Source of the DNA: Gambelia wislizenii
Lineage: Eukaryota; Chordata; Lepidosauria; Squamata; Crotaphytidae
DNA length: 64,000 nt
Assembly: GCA_030847615.1 (NCBI GenBank)
Contig: JAUMIR010000003.1
Span: 72,488,001-72,552,000 of the forward strand
Reading direction: 5' to 3'
Shown here: in pieces, positions 32,170-43,880 of the stretch
How positions within the stretch are numbered: the first letter of the stretch is position 1
Layout: the number at the start of each line of letters is the position of its first letter
The notes under the pieces: model-generated
What the model was told of the DNA's origin: nothing
Database searches by the model: none
Seen by the model: the letters and a program-made list of their open reading frames with translations, nothing else
Made by a program: the position numbers and the translations under genes

Positions 32170-34159
32170 TCATAGAATCATAGAATTGCAGAGTTGGAAG
32201 AGACCACGAGGGCCATCCAGTCCAACCCCCTGCCACGCAGGAAATCACGATGAAAGCATCCCTGACAGATGGTCATCCAGCCTCTGTTTGAAGACCTCCA
32301 AGGAAGGAGACCCCACCACGCTCCGAGGGAGTGTGTTCCACTGCCGAACAGCTCTTACTGTCAGAAAGTTCCTCCTAATGTTGAGGTGGAATCTCTGTTC
32401 CTGGAGCTTGCATCCATTGCTCCGTGTTCCAGTCTCTGGAGCAGCAGAAAATAAGTCTGCTCCATCCTCAACGTGACACCCCTTCAAATACTTAAACAGG
32501 GCTGTCATATTGCCTCTTAACCGTCTTTTTTCCAGGCTAAACATACCCAGCTCTCTAAGTCTCTTCTCATAAGGCATCATTTCCAGACCTTTCACCATTT
32601 TAGTCGCCCTTCTCTGGACATGCTCCAATTTGTCAATATCCTTTTTGAATTGTGGTGCCCAGAAGTGGACACAGTATTCCAGGTGAGGTCTGACCAAGGA
32701 AGAATAGAGCAGCACTATTTCTTCCCTTGATCTAGACACTATACTTCTTTTGATGCAGCCCAAAATCGCATTGGCCTTTTTAGCTGCCGCATCACACTGT
32801 TGACTCATGTTCAACTTGTGGTCTACTAGGACTCCTAGATCCCTTTCGCACGTAGTCTCATTCAGCCAGGTGTCCCCCATCCAATATCTATGCATTTCAT
32901 TTGTTCGCCCTAAGGGCAGTACCTTACATTTCTCCTTATTGAATTTCATTTTGTTAGCTTTGGCCCAGCTCTCTAGTCTATCCAAGTCATTTTGAATTTT
33001 GATTCTGTCCTCTAGGGTATTAGTTACTCCTCCTAATTTGGTGTCATCTGCAAATTTGGTAAGTATGCCCCTAATTCCGTCATCCAAGTCACTGATAAAG
33101 ATGTTGAATAGCACTGGGCCCAGGACAGAACCCTGTGGCACCCACTGGTCACATCTTTCCAAGACAAAGAGGAGCCACTGCTGAGCACCCTTTGGGTTCA
33201 ACCGGTCAACCAATTACAAATCCATTGAACAGTTAACTTGTCTATCCCACATTTTACAAGCTTGTTTGCAAGAATGTCATGTGGAACCTTGTCAAAGGCC
33301 TTACTGAAATCAAGGTATGTGATATCCACAGCGTTCCCTTCATCTACCAAGCTCGTAATTTTATCAAAAAAAGAGATCAGATTAGTCTGGCATGACTTAT
33401 TTCTCTGAAACCCATGTTGACTTTTTGTGATTATGGCATTGCCCTCTAAATGTTCACAGACTCTCTGTTTAATGATCTGCTCTAGAATCTTCCCTGGTAT
33501 TGATGTCAGACCAACTGGACAATAATTGTTGGGATCCTCCTTTTCCCCCTTTTTGAAAATGGGGACGTTTGCCCTCCTCCAGTCAGCTGGGACTTCTCCT
33601 GTTCTCCAAGAGTTCTCAAAGATTATTGCCAATGGCTCTGAGATTACATTTGCCAGCTCTTTTAATACTCTTGGATGTAGTTCATCTGGTCCTGGAGATT
33701 TAAATTCATTTAGATTAAGAAGGTATTCCTGTACTACCTCTTTGCTTATTTTGTGCTGGATTTCCCTTCTTGTGTCCTCTGTTCCTTTATCCTCAGGTTG
33801 GTCCCCCTTTTCCTTTTCTGAAAACACTGAGGCAAAGAAGATGTTGAGTAATTCTGCCTTTTCTCTGTCCCCTGTTAGCATTTTGCCATCTTCTCCGCGT
33901 AGTGGCCCTACCATTTCCTTCTTCCTCCTTTTGCTGCGGACGTATCCAAAAAAACCCTTTTTATTGTTCTTAACCTCCCTAGCAAGCCTGAGCTCATTCT
34001 GCGCTTTAGCTTTTCTGACTTTACCCCTACACGTGTTCGCTATCTGTTTGAATTCTTCTTTGGTGATTTCCTCCTTTTTCCATTTCCTATACATGTTCCG
34101 TTTAAAACTTAGCTTCGTTGAAAGTTCTTTAGTCATCCATCCTGGTTTCTTGAGACACC
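32170..34159 (-). mobile_element. Long CR1 copy (1.99 kb) nested in an opposite-strand CR1
   Basis: The 3' end on the plus strand is tcatagaatcatagaattgc at 32170. The copy runs to a 5' truncation at about 34159. The flanks tgaaggga (32162-32169) and tcaaggga (34160-34167) form an imperfect 8-bp duplication of the host CR1 sequence 'ttgaagggatg', known from other copies. It contains almost the whole RT region of ORF2 and is the longest CR1 in the window. Confidence 0.9.
32245..34150 (-). pseudogene. CR1 ORF2 reverse transcriptase, nearly intact, one stop and one deletion
   Basis: N- to C-terminal on the minus strand: [85 protein letters not shown] (first catalytic Asp), [27 protein letters not shown] (second and third catalytic Asp), then the thumb region GLEMMPYEKRLREL. 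Compared with the copies at 58.7 and 59.9 kb, two lesions are visible: a stop at 33198-33200 where those copies have CGA (a CpG-type C-to-T change), and one C missing in the cacccc run near 33140. The endonuclease domain is absent through 5' truncation. Confidence 0.9.
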
Positions 34160-34488
34160 TCAAGGGATGCCATACTGAGGATGGGGCAGGATTGTTTTCT
34201 GCTGCTCCAGAGACTAGGACATGGAGCAATGGGTTCAAACTACAGGAAAAGAGATTCCACCTAAACATTAGGAATAACTTCCTGACAGTAAGAGCTGTTT
34301 GGAAGTGGAACACACTGCCTCGTAGTGTGGTGGTGTCTCCTTCTTTGGAGGTTTTTATACAGAGGCTGGATGGCCATCTGTCGGGAATGATTTGATTGTG
34401 TATTCCTGCATGGCAGGGGGTTGGACTAGATGGCCCTTATGTTCTCTTCCAACTCTATGATTCCATGATTCTATGATTCTATGATTAA
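34160..34488 (+). mobile_element. CR1 tail, right part (host of nested CR1)
   Basis: Continues from 32169: [58 protein letters not shown], then the 3' UTR and four attctatg units to ~34488. It is an older 'KWN' type CR1 like 768-1201, consistent with being the target rather than the insert. Confidence 0.87.
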
Positions 34489-34668
34489 AATCTGGAGTAA
34501 AACCTGTAGTGGATTCACTACCTCACTGACATAGAAGTCACCAGCCACCACATTCCGCTCTTGAAAAGAGGTAGGGCAGCCTCCTCCACCTTAATCCCAG
34601 TCAGAGCCCCCAAAATTCTCTTTCTCTCCATTGTCCACAAACATCCAGCAAGCATTTGCACTAGTGTC

Positions 34669-35308
34669 ATAATTTATCAGACTAGCATCTAAAAACACTG
34701 TAATTCTGCGAATGAGGAAAGCGAAACATAGTGGCTTTATTACACTTATTATCACACATTTCTGTAATCGCATGAAAGAAGCACCATGGAATTATCACAC
34801 GACCACTGATAACACTTCAAGAATCAGACTTTACTTCTGTGATTTAGCATGGGCGAGATTTTGGCGGTTCTCACGAAGGATGCGAGCGCACTTAAAAACT
34901 CCAAAAACCCCTTAATTTGCAAAGTAAACAAACACACAAACACTTAAACCAATCTAAAAATGTGCAGACAAACTGGGACAGTTAATGGAAAGAGTGTCCT
35001 GTGGATAGTTTTCATGTTCTCACCTGGATGTTTTCTCGCTGGGAATGGGGAGGGGGAAAAGAGGACTGCCCATTCATGCTGTAATCTCACAATTATAGCA
35101 GGACATGTTTTCGCATGCTCTTCAATACTGTGAAAAAAGTGATATTGAGAGCTATTGACGGCTTGTCCCTTCAATGAAAAACAACACCTTATTCACAGCT
35201 GGAGCAAAGATTGGCCATGTGAACATGACAACATCGTGTGATAGCAGAAACTATTCGCGCTACCATAACATTGTAATCATGCCATTTTTGCCACGTCTGA
35301 TAACGTCC
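34669..35308 (-). mobile_element. TTATCAGAC-terminus MITE, long form (family C)
   Basis: Left 'tcataatttatcagactagc', right 'cacgtctgataacgtcc' followed by taa. The interior 'aagaggactgcccattcatgctgtaat' is the reverse complement of sequence near 44095-44130 in the element at 43881-45116, so the two are inverted copies of one ~630-640 bp element. No transposase is encoded. Confidence 0.65.
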
Positions 35309-36242
35309 TAAGTCACTGACCCAGGTTCTGCTGTTTGAAAAGTCTTTGGCAAGTGTGTCTTGTCTTCCTGATGACTGTCATCAGGTGCACACATGCCTCT
35401 CCCCCACACATACACACTCTTCAGTGTGGGGTTGCCTTATGTGAGCTTTCCTCTCTTGTGCCCTCACTCAATGTTCTCTGTCAGGAAACTTCTCAGGTTC
35501 ATAGAGTCTATGGAGGAAGGACATCTGGAAGGAACAATTCTTCATAATACCTCCTGTTTCCTTCTGTTCAGGTCCCCCAACTCAGTCAAGACACAGATAT
35601 CATTCAATCCATGCAGGATGCATCCCACAAATCCTTTGGCTTTTTTCATTTAATACACACCCCCAGTGCAGGCACACAGTGTACTATTTCTTCTCTGGTT
35701 CTCCAACACACGTTGAGGCCAGAAGAGCATTAGCATCAGTGAACACAGGTGAGGCTGCCTTTGCCTTATTTACTTGAGACAAACAGAGAGACAGAGAATT
35801 TGTGTTGTGCACAGTGTGACTGCATGCATGTGTTATGAGAGATAAGAGAGAAAGGACAGGGTGATATGGTGGCAGCTTGCCAGCCAGGGAGTAGCACACT
35901 CACAAATGCAGTCCAGAAACTGAGGGGGAGGGAAGCTATGAATCAGAAGCAGCGGCAGCAGCAGAGAATATTTCTGTTTGTGCCTCAGTTGGGGATATTT
36001 AAATCATATGTCTGTTTGTACATACACATGTGTTTAGTGAGCCCAAGTCCAATGTGGCCTGTCGCCCCTCCTTTGGTTAAGGTCTTTGACAAGAAAGGTG
36101 TGAAGGTTATGATTTCATGGCATAAGGGGCCATGTTGTAGCCCCTGAAGTGACACTAAATTTCACACATTTCCAGCAGCAGCAGCAGCAGCAGGAGGGGA
36201 AATACATCACCCAAAAAAGGGCAAAACAGAACACTGATTTGC
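35309..36242. other. No gene recognised; (CAG)n tract at 36172-36193
   Basis: Unique-looking DNA with a short (CAG)7 run at 36172-36193 close to the solo LTR. No coding feature is supported. Confidence 0.4.
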
Positions 36243-36248
36243 AGAACT

Positions 36249-36500
36249 GTCATGGCCAGCCAGGCTGAGGACTCGGAGGACTCAGAGGACAAGGAGGTTG
36301 AGCCAAGCTCTAGCTTTGCTCTGCCAGCAGAGCTGGCTGAGCCAGAACCTAGCTCTGCTATGCCAACTGCAGCAGAGCCCATGACTCAGCAGCCTAGCCT
36401 TCCCCCAGCAGAGGTTCCAGGCCTGGGAGACATAGAGGAGCAGGACGAGGAGGTACCTACCTTCAGCCAGAGAAGGACAGAAAGGGCGTGCCTCTGGTGA
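36249..36500 (+). pseudogene. Conserved acidic reading frame inside the LTR, copy 2
   Basis: From the second base of the LTR the frame reads VMASQAEDSEDSEDKEVEPS, then MTQQPSLPPAEVPGLGDI, EEQDEEVPTFSQRRTER and a stop after CLW. It is in the same phase as the frame in the LTR at 25302. Differences between the copies include length changes in multiples of three in the Pro/Glu-rich middle, which hints at coding constraint in the ancestor. A Met codon occurs at position 2 here but not in copy 1. Confidence 0.55.
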
Positions 36501-36720
36501 TCCCGGAGATTAATGAGAAATGTCAGCAATCACCAAACAGCTGTGATTAGGAGCTGGGCTAATATAAACAGCTGTGAGATGCTGAGCTTCTTCATCAGGG
36601 TCTATCTGTGTTCCCTGGCAAAAGCATCTGACTCAGACTTCCTTGTTGCCTAAAACCTTGTCTCCTAGATCTCGGATAGATCTGGACTGGACTCGCTGAA
36701 CTGCTTTCTGGAACTCTTAT

Positions 36721-37133
36721 AAATAAATAAGTAAATAAATAAAATTTATTTATATCCCGCCCCTCTGCAAGCAATCGGGGCGGCTTACAATGATAAAATG
36801 GTAGACAGTATAAAACAACCCAAAATCCCTCCCTCCCCTTAAAACATTATTAAATTAATGCAAGTTAAAATCAATACAAGTTAAAATCAATATGTAATAC
36901 AGTATGTTAAATATCCTTTCAAGCAGACAGCATCTGTTAGGAGATCCAAAAGCAACCTCCAGAGGGGGTTCCTGAGGCCGGGGTTAGCTATTCCGGAAAA
37001 GCCGGAAAAGCCTGCCCGAAGAGAACCGTCTTGACAGCCTTTTTAAAGCTGTCTAATGATGTCAATAGGCGGATCTCGTCAGGCAGGCCGTTCCACAGTT
37101 TGGGGGCTACAGCCGAGAAAGCCCTCTGGGAGG
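36721..37133 (-). mobile_element. L2-type LINE 3' end inserted in the LTR
   Basis: The minus-strand frame (36988-37266) reads KAFSAVAPKLWNGLPDEIRL, LTSLDSFKKAVKTVLFGQAF, the L2 ORF2 C-terminus. The 3' end is 'gggatataaataaattttatttatttac...', a short-repeat tail at 36721-36760. Near-identical ~35-bp segments starting tggactggactc lie at 36683 and 37134; they could be an unusually long TSD or pre-existing LTR repeats. Confidence 0.8.
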
Positions 37134-37513
37134 TGGACTGGACTCTCTGACTTGTTCCCTGGACTCCTGGACCTTTGGCTTGCCCCCTGGTTTTGCTATT
37201 GGACATTGGACTGGTACTGTGCTTCAGAATTATTTTCATGTTGCTGCAAAGCCTTGCATTTTGCATGTATCATTCTTATCAGCCATTCGGTTGGCTGCTT
37301 TCCCAGACAAGAACATTATATTTGCCAGAGTGCTGTATATATACAGATGCAGAATTAGTAATTATTCTGTAAAAATTTAAACAGAATTACAGTACATTTC
37401 AGCCAAGTGGGGAAGATTGTGAGCAGTCCACTTGCTGAGACTGCAGTCCAGCTACTAACCCTGGATGGGCAACTTCAAGATCCCCAATTTCCATCCTTAG
37501 AATCTTTGTCTTT

Positions 37514-38194
37514 GGGGTTGTCGAATGGCAAAAATACTCACAGAATGCAAGGAGAATATGATCTATCCCAATGGGATCCCACATCTATTCACCGTATTGT
37601 GAAGGAGCGGAGACCAAAATGCCATCTACTCCATGGGAAAAACCTTTGAAGTTTTCCCTGTATTTTTTTAAAAATAGCAAGGGGAATGCACATTCCTGCT
37701 CATTGAGACAAGCGACCTAATTGATTTGCTTTCCCAATATGAGCAGATGATTTGTCAGACATATTCAAGGGGCAGAGCTTGCTAACAAGGCAAGTGCCTG
37801 GAGTCGCCATGTTGGATTTTCACTTTAGCAAACAACCACTAAGGCAGTAAAACACCCTTTTTTGTTTGCTTTTTTATTAAAGTAAAAGGTTGCTCTTTCT
37901 CACCTTGGATGTGGTTTTCTTAAAAAATAATGTCTGGTGGCAAATCATAGAATCATAGAGTTGGAAGAGCTCACAAAGGCCATCTAGTCAAACTGAGGTA
38001 AGTAAAAACACAAGCAATTCACTCGCAGCCACCATCTTGATTTGCAGGCACACCCATTTACACAACAAATGTGGATAATTTCCTAAGCCTGCAATCTGCC
38101 AACAAACAAACAAACATTAAGGCAAATAGCAGCTGCTGCAAATTGCCATTTACTGCAGAGCAATCCATTTTTTTTACCGTGTATAGACAAGCCC
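37514..38194 (+). mobile_element. Family A DNA element, near-complete (~680 bp)
   Basis: Left ggggttgtcgaatggcaaaa, right gtgtatagacaagccc, inverted copies of a GGGNTTGTC-type terminus. Internal blocks: 'cccaatgggatccca', 'aatgcacattcctgctcattgaga', 'ggcaagtgcctggagtcgccatgttgg', 'cagccaccatcttgatttgcagg'. The flanks tttgtctt/tttgtata are a weak 8-bp TSD candidate, in line with hAT. A 50-bp minus-strand CR1 end (37946-37996) lies inside it. Confidence 0.7.
37946..37996 (-). mobile_element. Minimal CR1 3'-end fragment inside family A
   Basis: aatcatagaatcatagagttggaagag...ggccatctagtc is only the last ~50 bp of CR1 in reverse orientation, an extreme 5' truncation. Confidence 0.8.
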
Positions 38195-40325
38195 TTTGTA
38201 TAAATTAAAATACAAAAATACTATACTTGGACTAGGCCATGCTTCAATTAAAATCCACCTTCAGTATGAGAGCAGTTTTCTGGTATACTTTCAATTGGAG
38301 GACTTTCCTCTTTAAAAACAGGACAGGGGACCATCTAAGTGACACTGTTTGCTATGAAAAAAAAAATGAGTACCATGAATATTCAGCACAGTCATAACTA
38401 TAATATGTGATTCTAGCAGAAGAAAATGCTGATGCTCTTATTCTCCTGGTTTTGCTATCCTTGATCAGGAAGAGAAGTGACCTCTGAGCCTATATAGACC
38501 ATTAAGTTCAAACCAGAATAGCTGAACTGTCAATATTATCCTGCTGAATGAAAAGGAGCATTTAACCTCATGTTCAGTATAGATTACATTTTTGGTGTAA
38601 TAAAATGGTTGTCTGCATGAGCTCATGTAGTCAAAGCAGCAATGTAGGGTTGAGTACTGGGCTTAGAAATAGGGTATCCCTTTTTTTAAAAGCAAATTTT
38701 ATGCTTAGCTGTATTTATTCCAAACACACTGGAAGTTCAGAACTGGATTACAAAGAGAGAAGATTTGCTCTGTGAAGATTACGCTCTAACTCTATCAAAC
38801 CCAAACATCTTTCTCTGCTCCTCTGATGCTTACTTCTATAGCATTTCATATTGGACAGCCCACAAAAGAATGTACAAATGTTCTATTCTAAAAGATTTAA
38901 AACAGCAGAAATTTATCAGATTATTTGCTTTGTGGATGAATATTATATTGCTCTAACTGGCCTTTTAAGTTTTGGGCAATTAATAAAAGACTGAATAAAC
39001 AAAGAATACATTTTGAAAAATCCCAACTGAGACAAAGCTTGGCTTCTTTTAATCCACTTGGATACAACTACCTTCAAAAAAAAGAGGGGGGAGATGTAGC
39101 TACAATTTTCTGTCTTCTTTAAAAAGGTGTTTTATCTGAGAATTAAATATTTCTCTTTCTTAATGCTTGTAGATTTTTTTATATGTCATTTTATTAAAGG
39201 GAGGCATACATTAAAGATAATGAAGAGGCATTGCTATTTCAGACTTCTACATTTTCAGTGCTATTGAATTGCAGCCACTGTAGCTCTGCAGAATGGCAGC
39301 TATTAGACTGCAGGTATGAATATAATAGAGCCTTCACTGAAGATAACATTAAGTGTGCAGGGGGAGAAGTTGTTGTAAAACTTGGCTCCTTTTGTCTGCT
39401 ATTGTGTAGTTGCCATTCAAAAGAATACATAATTGGGTAAATTCTCCTCAAAGTGCCACTTGTACAGCATGGCAGGAATCTCCATGGGAAAGATGCCTTG
39501 GCCCTTAGAGTGCTCTCTATAGAGAGCTTTGGAAATCCACAGAAGCACATCATTATTTCAAGTATGTGTCTTATTTGTGATCTAATCAAGGCTGTACATC
39601 TTTTAAAAACCCTATAAATTAACACACTTCTTAGACCTCACCCACCCCCCTTGGCTATAGGCTTCCTGACACATTCACTGAAATTTCTCCATTTAAATGT
39701 AAATTTCACCAGCCCAACTGAGGTTTGACTGAATTTCTCAACAGACTAAGGGATTGGAAGGAGGAGGCTTAAATAGGAAAGGTCAGATGTGTGCATAAAA
39801 ATTAAAGGAGGGAAAAGGTGATTGTGGAGCAGTTAAAGTTGCTGCATGAATATTAGATCTGCCTCAGAGCTACCCTAGCTCTGGGGAATGACATACTTAA
39901 CACTCTCTAGTAGTCACAAGCTCTTTCCTTTTGACTATATAGCATTCCTATTGGCACCACAACTTTCAAGCACAAAAACATATGCACCACATCCACAATT
40001 ATAGTTCTCTCCCATTGCTTTCCTCATGTCCAGACTTCATAAATCTAGTGAAATTGACACTGGGATTTTTTAGATAATTCATATGGCAGAAAGTACAGTG
40101 CAGCCTTTCCTGAGCTGGATTAGTTCAGTCCATAAGGGTAACCTTGTATGTATGAATCAGAGCTTGGAAAATTGGGGAAGGGGGTTGGACTGTATCTTCA
40201 TGAGCCTCTCAACCATCTTGCTGTGGAATTCCTGGAGCTGTAATAAAAAAAAATATTATTTAGAATTCTGATAGGAATGTGCTTTATATAAAAAACATTT
40301 TCCGCATGCAGAATGCTAGAATGTC
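38195..40325. other. No gene recognised; candidate conserved block 39235-39620
   Basis: No repeat family or exon is identified. 39235-39460 ('gcagctattagactgcagg', 'gccattcaaaagaatacataattggg') is non-repetitive and of balanced composition, a candidate conserved non-coding element. Several short frames are without motifs. Confidence 0.3.
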
Positions 40326-40344
40326 AAGGAGAAAGCATAGTTGT

Positions 40345-42707
40345 AGACCAATCTCAATAATGGAAATAAGTGAGACAGCTGATAAAATGAAACAAGGGAG
40401 AGCTCCGGGTATGGATGACTTAACAACCAAATACTATAAATGTTTTAAATATCATTTGTTAAAACCGCTACAAAAAATTATGAATGGAATATTACAAAAA
40501 GGAAAAATCCCAGATTCATGGCAAGAAACAAATATTGTGCTAATCCCAAAAAAAGTATCAGAAACATTAACATCGAAAGATTTTAGGCCGATTTCCCTCT
40601 TAAATGAGGTTTATAAGATCTTTGCGACAATCCTAGCCAATAGATTGAGAAAGGTTGCAAATGAATATATTGAACAAGATCAAAAGGGGTTCCTACCAGG
40701 AAGACAAATGCGTAACTATTTAAGAACTGTTTTAGAAGTCATAGAATATTATGAAAGTCATAATGAAAAGAAAGCAGCATTAATTTTCCTAGAATCAGAG
40801 AAAGCCTTCAATAACCTCAGCTGGACTTTTATGCTTAAAGTATTACAAAAAATGAGTAGAGAATGTTCAAAAATGGGTGAAGTCCATATATGAAGATCAA
40901 AATGTCAGAGTGACTGTTAACGAAGGAATATCTGATAGATTTAAAATTACAAAAGGAACCCGACAGGACTGCCCCCTATCTCCCTTACTAATTATCTTGG
41001 CAATAGAAGTGCTACTACATAGCATCAGAAAAGAAGAAGAAATACAAGGGGTGAAAATCGGTAAAGATGAATATAAAGTACATGCTTTTGCCAATGATAT
41101 AGTTATTTTCCTGGAAGATCCACTTTTAAGAATAGAAATGTTGAATAATACATTTTAAAAATTTGACCAAGTAGCAGGGTTTAAAATAAATAAATCTAAA
41201 ACAAAAATTTTAACAAAAAATATTCATACGAAAGAGAAAAATGAAATATAGGGAAAATTTGGGGCAGAGGTTGCTAACAAGATTAAATATCTAGGTATTG
41301 AATTAATGACAAACAATAACCAACTATTCCAAAATAATTATGTCAAAACTTGGAAATGTATAAAAGAGAAGCTGAATAAATGGAGCAGAATTGCCACAGT
41401 CAAGATGAGTGTTTTACCCAAGGTGATATTCCTCTTTCAGATGATACCAATAATTAATAAAATGGAATGGTTGGATCAATGTAAAAAAGATATCTCCAAG
41501 TATGTCTGGGGGGGGTTGTTAAAAAGCCAAGGATTAAACATAAAGGAGGGCTCGGTCTTCCAGATCTCAAATACTATTATGAAGTCACTTGCCTAACATG
41601 GATATGACCATGGATACTCCTAGATGATTCTAAATTACTGACATTGGAAAGACATGGTTTATACTTTGGTTGGCATGGCTTCCTATGGTACAGCAAGGTC
41701 AATGCACAAAGATCATTTAATAATCACATAGTTAGAAGAGCTCTTCTTAAAACATGGAATAAACATAGAAAAATTCCTTATATCAAAACACCCTCATGGA
41801 TATCACCTATAGAGGCTCTTTCTTTAAAGAGTTTGAGAAAGCATAGGGAATGGATAACATATGCCAATCTTTTAAAATGAAAAGATGATCTTATTCAACT
41901 AAAAGATAGACAAGAATTAGCAAAAGAGGGACATGATATACAATGGTTCCCTTATATGCAATTAAAAGAAAGATTTAAAGTAGATGAGAAAGCAGGAGGT
42001 TTTGATGTGGAAAAAGAAGAATTTGAGAAGTATTTATGTAAATGGGAGAAAAATCTGATTGGGAATACTGTATATATAAGATGTTGTTAAAACACAATTT
42101 AGAAGAGGAAACAGTAAAAGAGTGCATGATAAAATGGTCCAAAGATCTTGAGAAAAACAACATTGACAGAATGGGAAAAATTACGGCATAATAATAAAAT
42201 CTACACTTGGTGTACTAATTTGAAGGAAAACTTTTTGAAGATGATGCACCGTTGGTATTTAACCCCAGTCAGACTTGTGAAAATCTATCAGAATAAAATC
42301 TATCAGTGTTTGCTGGAAATGTAGGAAAGCAACAGGAAGTTTCATAAATATGTGGTGGGAATACCTTATAGTGAAAAAAATCTGGTATATGATAAGCTCA
42401 TTGATTCAAAACATATTACAAAAGAAGATGGAGTTAAAACCAGAATTTTTTCTTCTAGGAATTTTTCCTTTTGAAGGGAATGTAGGAAAAGAATTAGAGA
42501 GAGTACATTGGCACATGATAACTGCAGCGAGAGTACTTCTCGCAAAATATTGGAAATCTGACAAGGTGCCTAAAAAAGATGAATGGTTCGAGAAAATAAT
42601 AGGATTAGCAGAGATGGATAAACTTGAACACAAATTGCAAGTAAAACCAAGCCAAAAAAAAAAAAAATACAAAAGAATGGGAAACATTACGGAAATATTT
42701 ATCTATT
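40345..42707 (+). pseudogene. L1 ORF2 RT and C-terminal region, multiply broken
   Basis: Frames in order: 40279-40893 (GRAPGMDDLTTKYYK, SWQETNIVLIPKK, FRPISLLNEVYKIFATILAN, QKGFLPGRQMRNYL), 40877-41158 (GTRQDCPLSPLL, then FANDIVIF in place of the FADD box), 41306-41596 (the post-RT region ending in KYVWGGLLKSQG), 41644-41880, and 42350-42709. The first catalytic Asp region reads LESEKAFN, and the second box has D-to-N, so two active-site positions are altered. At least five frame breaks are present. Confidence 0.9.
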
Positions 42708-43080
42708 AATTTTGGGGAAAATATGACTTTTGGATTTAAATTCTAAAAATTATTTAGATTATTCATGTTAATTATGCTGTACGGCGATTGAGAAGAACTT
42801 AAAGAAGAAAGAATAAAATGAGGAAGAAATCAATCTTTCTGTTAAGTTAAGACAGTGAAGGATATTAGTGTTGAGTAAAAAGCTGAAACCTGGATTCACG
42901 GGAAGAACCTATGTATAAACAAGATGGGTAAAAAATTATTTGTGTAAATAATGGAGGGAAAGAATTTGGGAGAAGGGGGAAAATTATATATTTTGTATAT
43001 AAGTGTAAATACCTGTAAGTATAAATAACTGTAAATTATGTAATATGATTTACTATATGAGTGATGTTGTATGTACATAT

Positions 43081-43664
43081 ATGGGTCACCTATCGCCAAC
43101 ACTTACGACTCCTCGAACGCTTTCATCAGCGCTGTATATGCACAATCCTAAATATACACTGGAGTGACTATGTGATGAATGTTGCTGTCCTTGAGCAAGC
43201 AGGGATCACCAGCATTGAGGCCATGCTGCGCTGGGCAGGGCACGTTTCTAGGATGGAGGACCATCGCCTCCCAAAAATAGTACTCTACGGTGAACTCACC
43301 ACAGGTCAGCGTAAGAGGGGCGCTACAAAAAAGTGATACAAGGACTCCCTGAAATAACATCTCAGGCTCGGCCAAATTAATCATCAACAATGGTCCGCCC
43401 TGGCCTCACATTGGGAGGCATGGAGACGTACTATCCACAATGCTGCAGCCTTATTTGAGAACTCACGCCGAACAAGTCTTGAAGAGAAATGGCAACACAG
43501 AAAGAATCACAACCCGGAAACATCACCCAAGGAGACCTTCTGCTGTGCTTTCTGCAACCAGACTTGTTTATCTCAGATTGGCCTTTTTAGTCATCAGCGC
43601 ACTTGCAGAAAGTGCAGGATGAGTCCCTCCTGAATCTTTGTTTGCAAAGAAAAGCCAGAGAGAG
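43081..43664 (+). mobile_element. Zinc-finger-tail LINE nested in the L1 tail, perfect 10-bp TSD
   Basis: atgtacatat at 43071-43080 and 43665-43674 flanks the element exactly. It is 584 bp: YRQHLRLLERFHQRC, NIHWSDYVMNVAVLEQAGIT, AGHVSRMEDHRLPKIVLYGE, then a frameshifted tail with the finger-like codons (ctttctgcaaccagactt) and the 3' end aaagccagagagag. It fixes both true ends of the family: the 3' end is (GA)-rich, not poly-A. Confidence 0.92.
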
Positions 43665-43880
43665 ATGTACATATGTTAATAATAATAATAGTAATAATAA
43701 TGATATTTTTTTAAAAAAAGGAGAAAGCATAGTTGTTGGAAATTGACAGTAATATTAGAAAGATTCCTCTTTGCAAATGTCTGGAATCTCCACCAAGATT
43801 TTCTTTCCCCAGATCATATTATGTGGTACCAGAAGGAAATAAAAACTAGTTGACACTACAGCTTCAATTAGTAGGACTTG

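Larger units (their letters stand above)
36248..37309 (+). mobile_element. Solo LTR, second copy, perfect 5-bp TSD, split by L2
   Basis: Starts TGTCATGGCCAGCCAGGCTG and ends ...TTTCCCAGACA (TG...CA), flanked by agaac at 36243-36247 and 37310-37314. Minus the L2 at 36721-37133 it is ~650 bp, close to the 698-bp copy at 24605. The two copies share the 5' acidic frame and 'ggtactgtgctt' near the 3' part. The different TSDs show independent insertions. Confidence 0.88.
40345..43717 (+). mobile_element. 5'-truncated L1 with perfect 19-bp TSD, carrying a nested LINE
   Basis: aaggagaaagcatagttgt occurs at 40326-40344 and 43718-43736 and brackets the insertion. It contains ORF2 from the start of the RT region, a 3' UTR from ~42710, and a (TAA)n/A-rich tail (43675-43717). 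Removing the nested element (43081-43674, including one TSD copy) leaves ~2.78 kb of L1. Confidence 0.93.

Noticed and set aside
33526..34395. 289-codon plus-strand ORF
   Set aside because: It is a chimera of the antisense strand of the nested CR1 and the sense strand of the host CR1 after 34160; not a gene.
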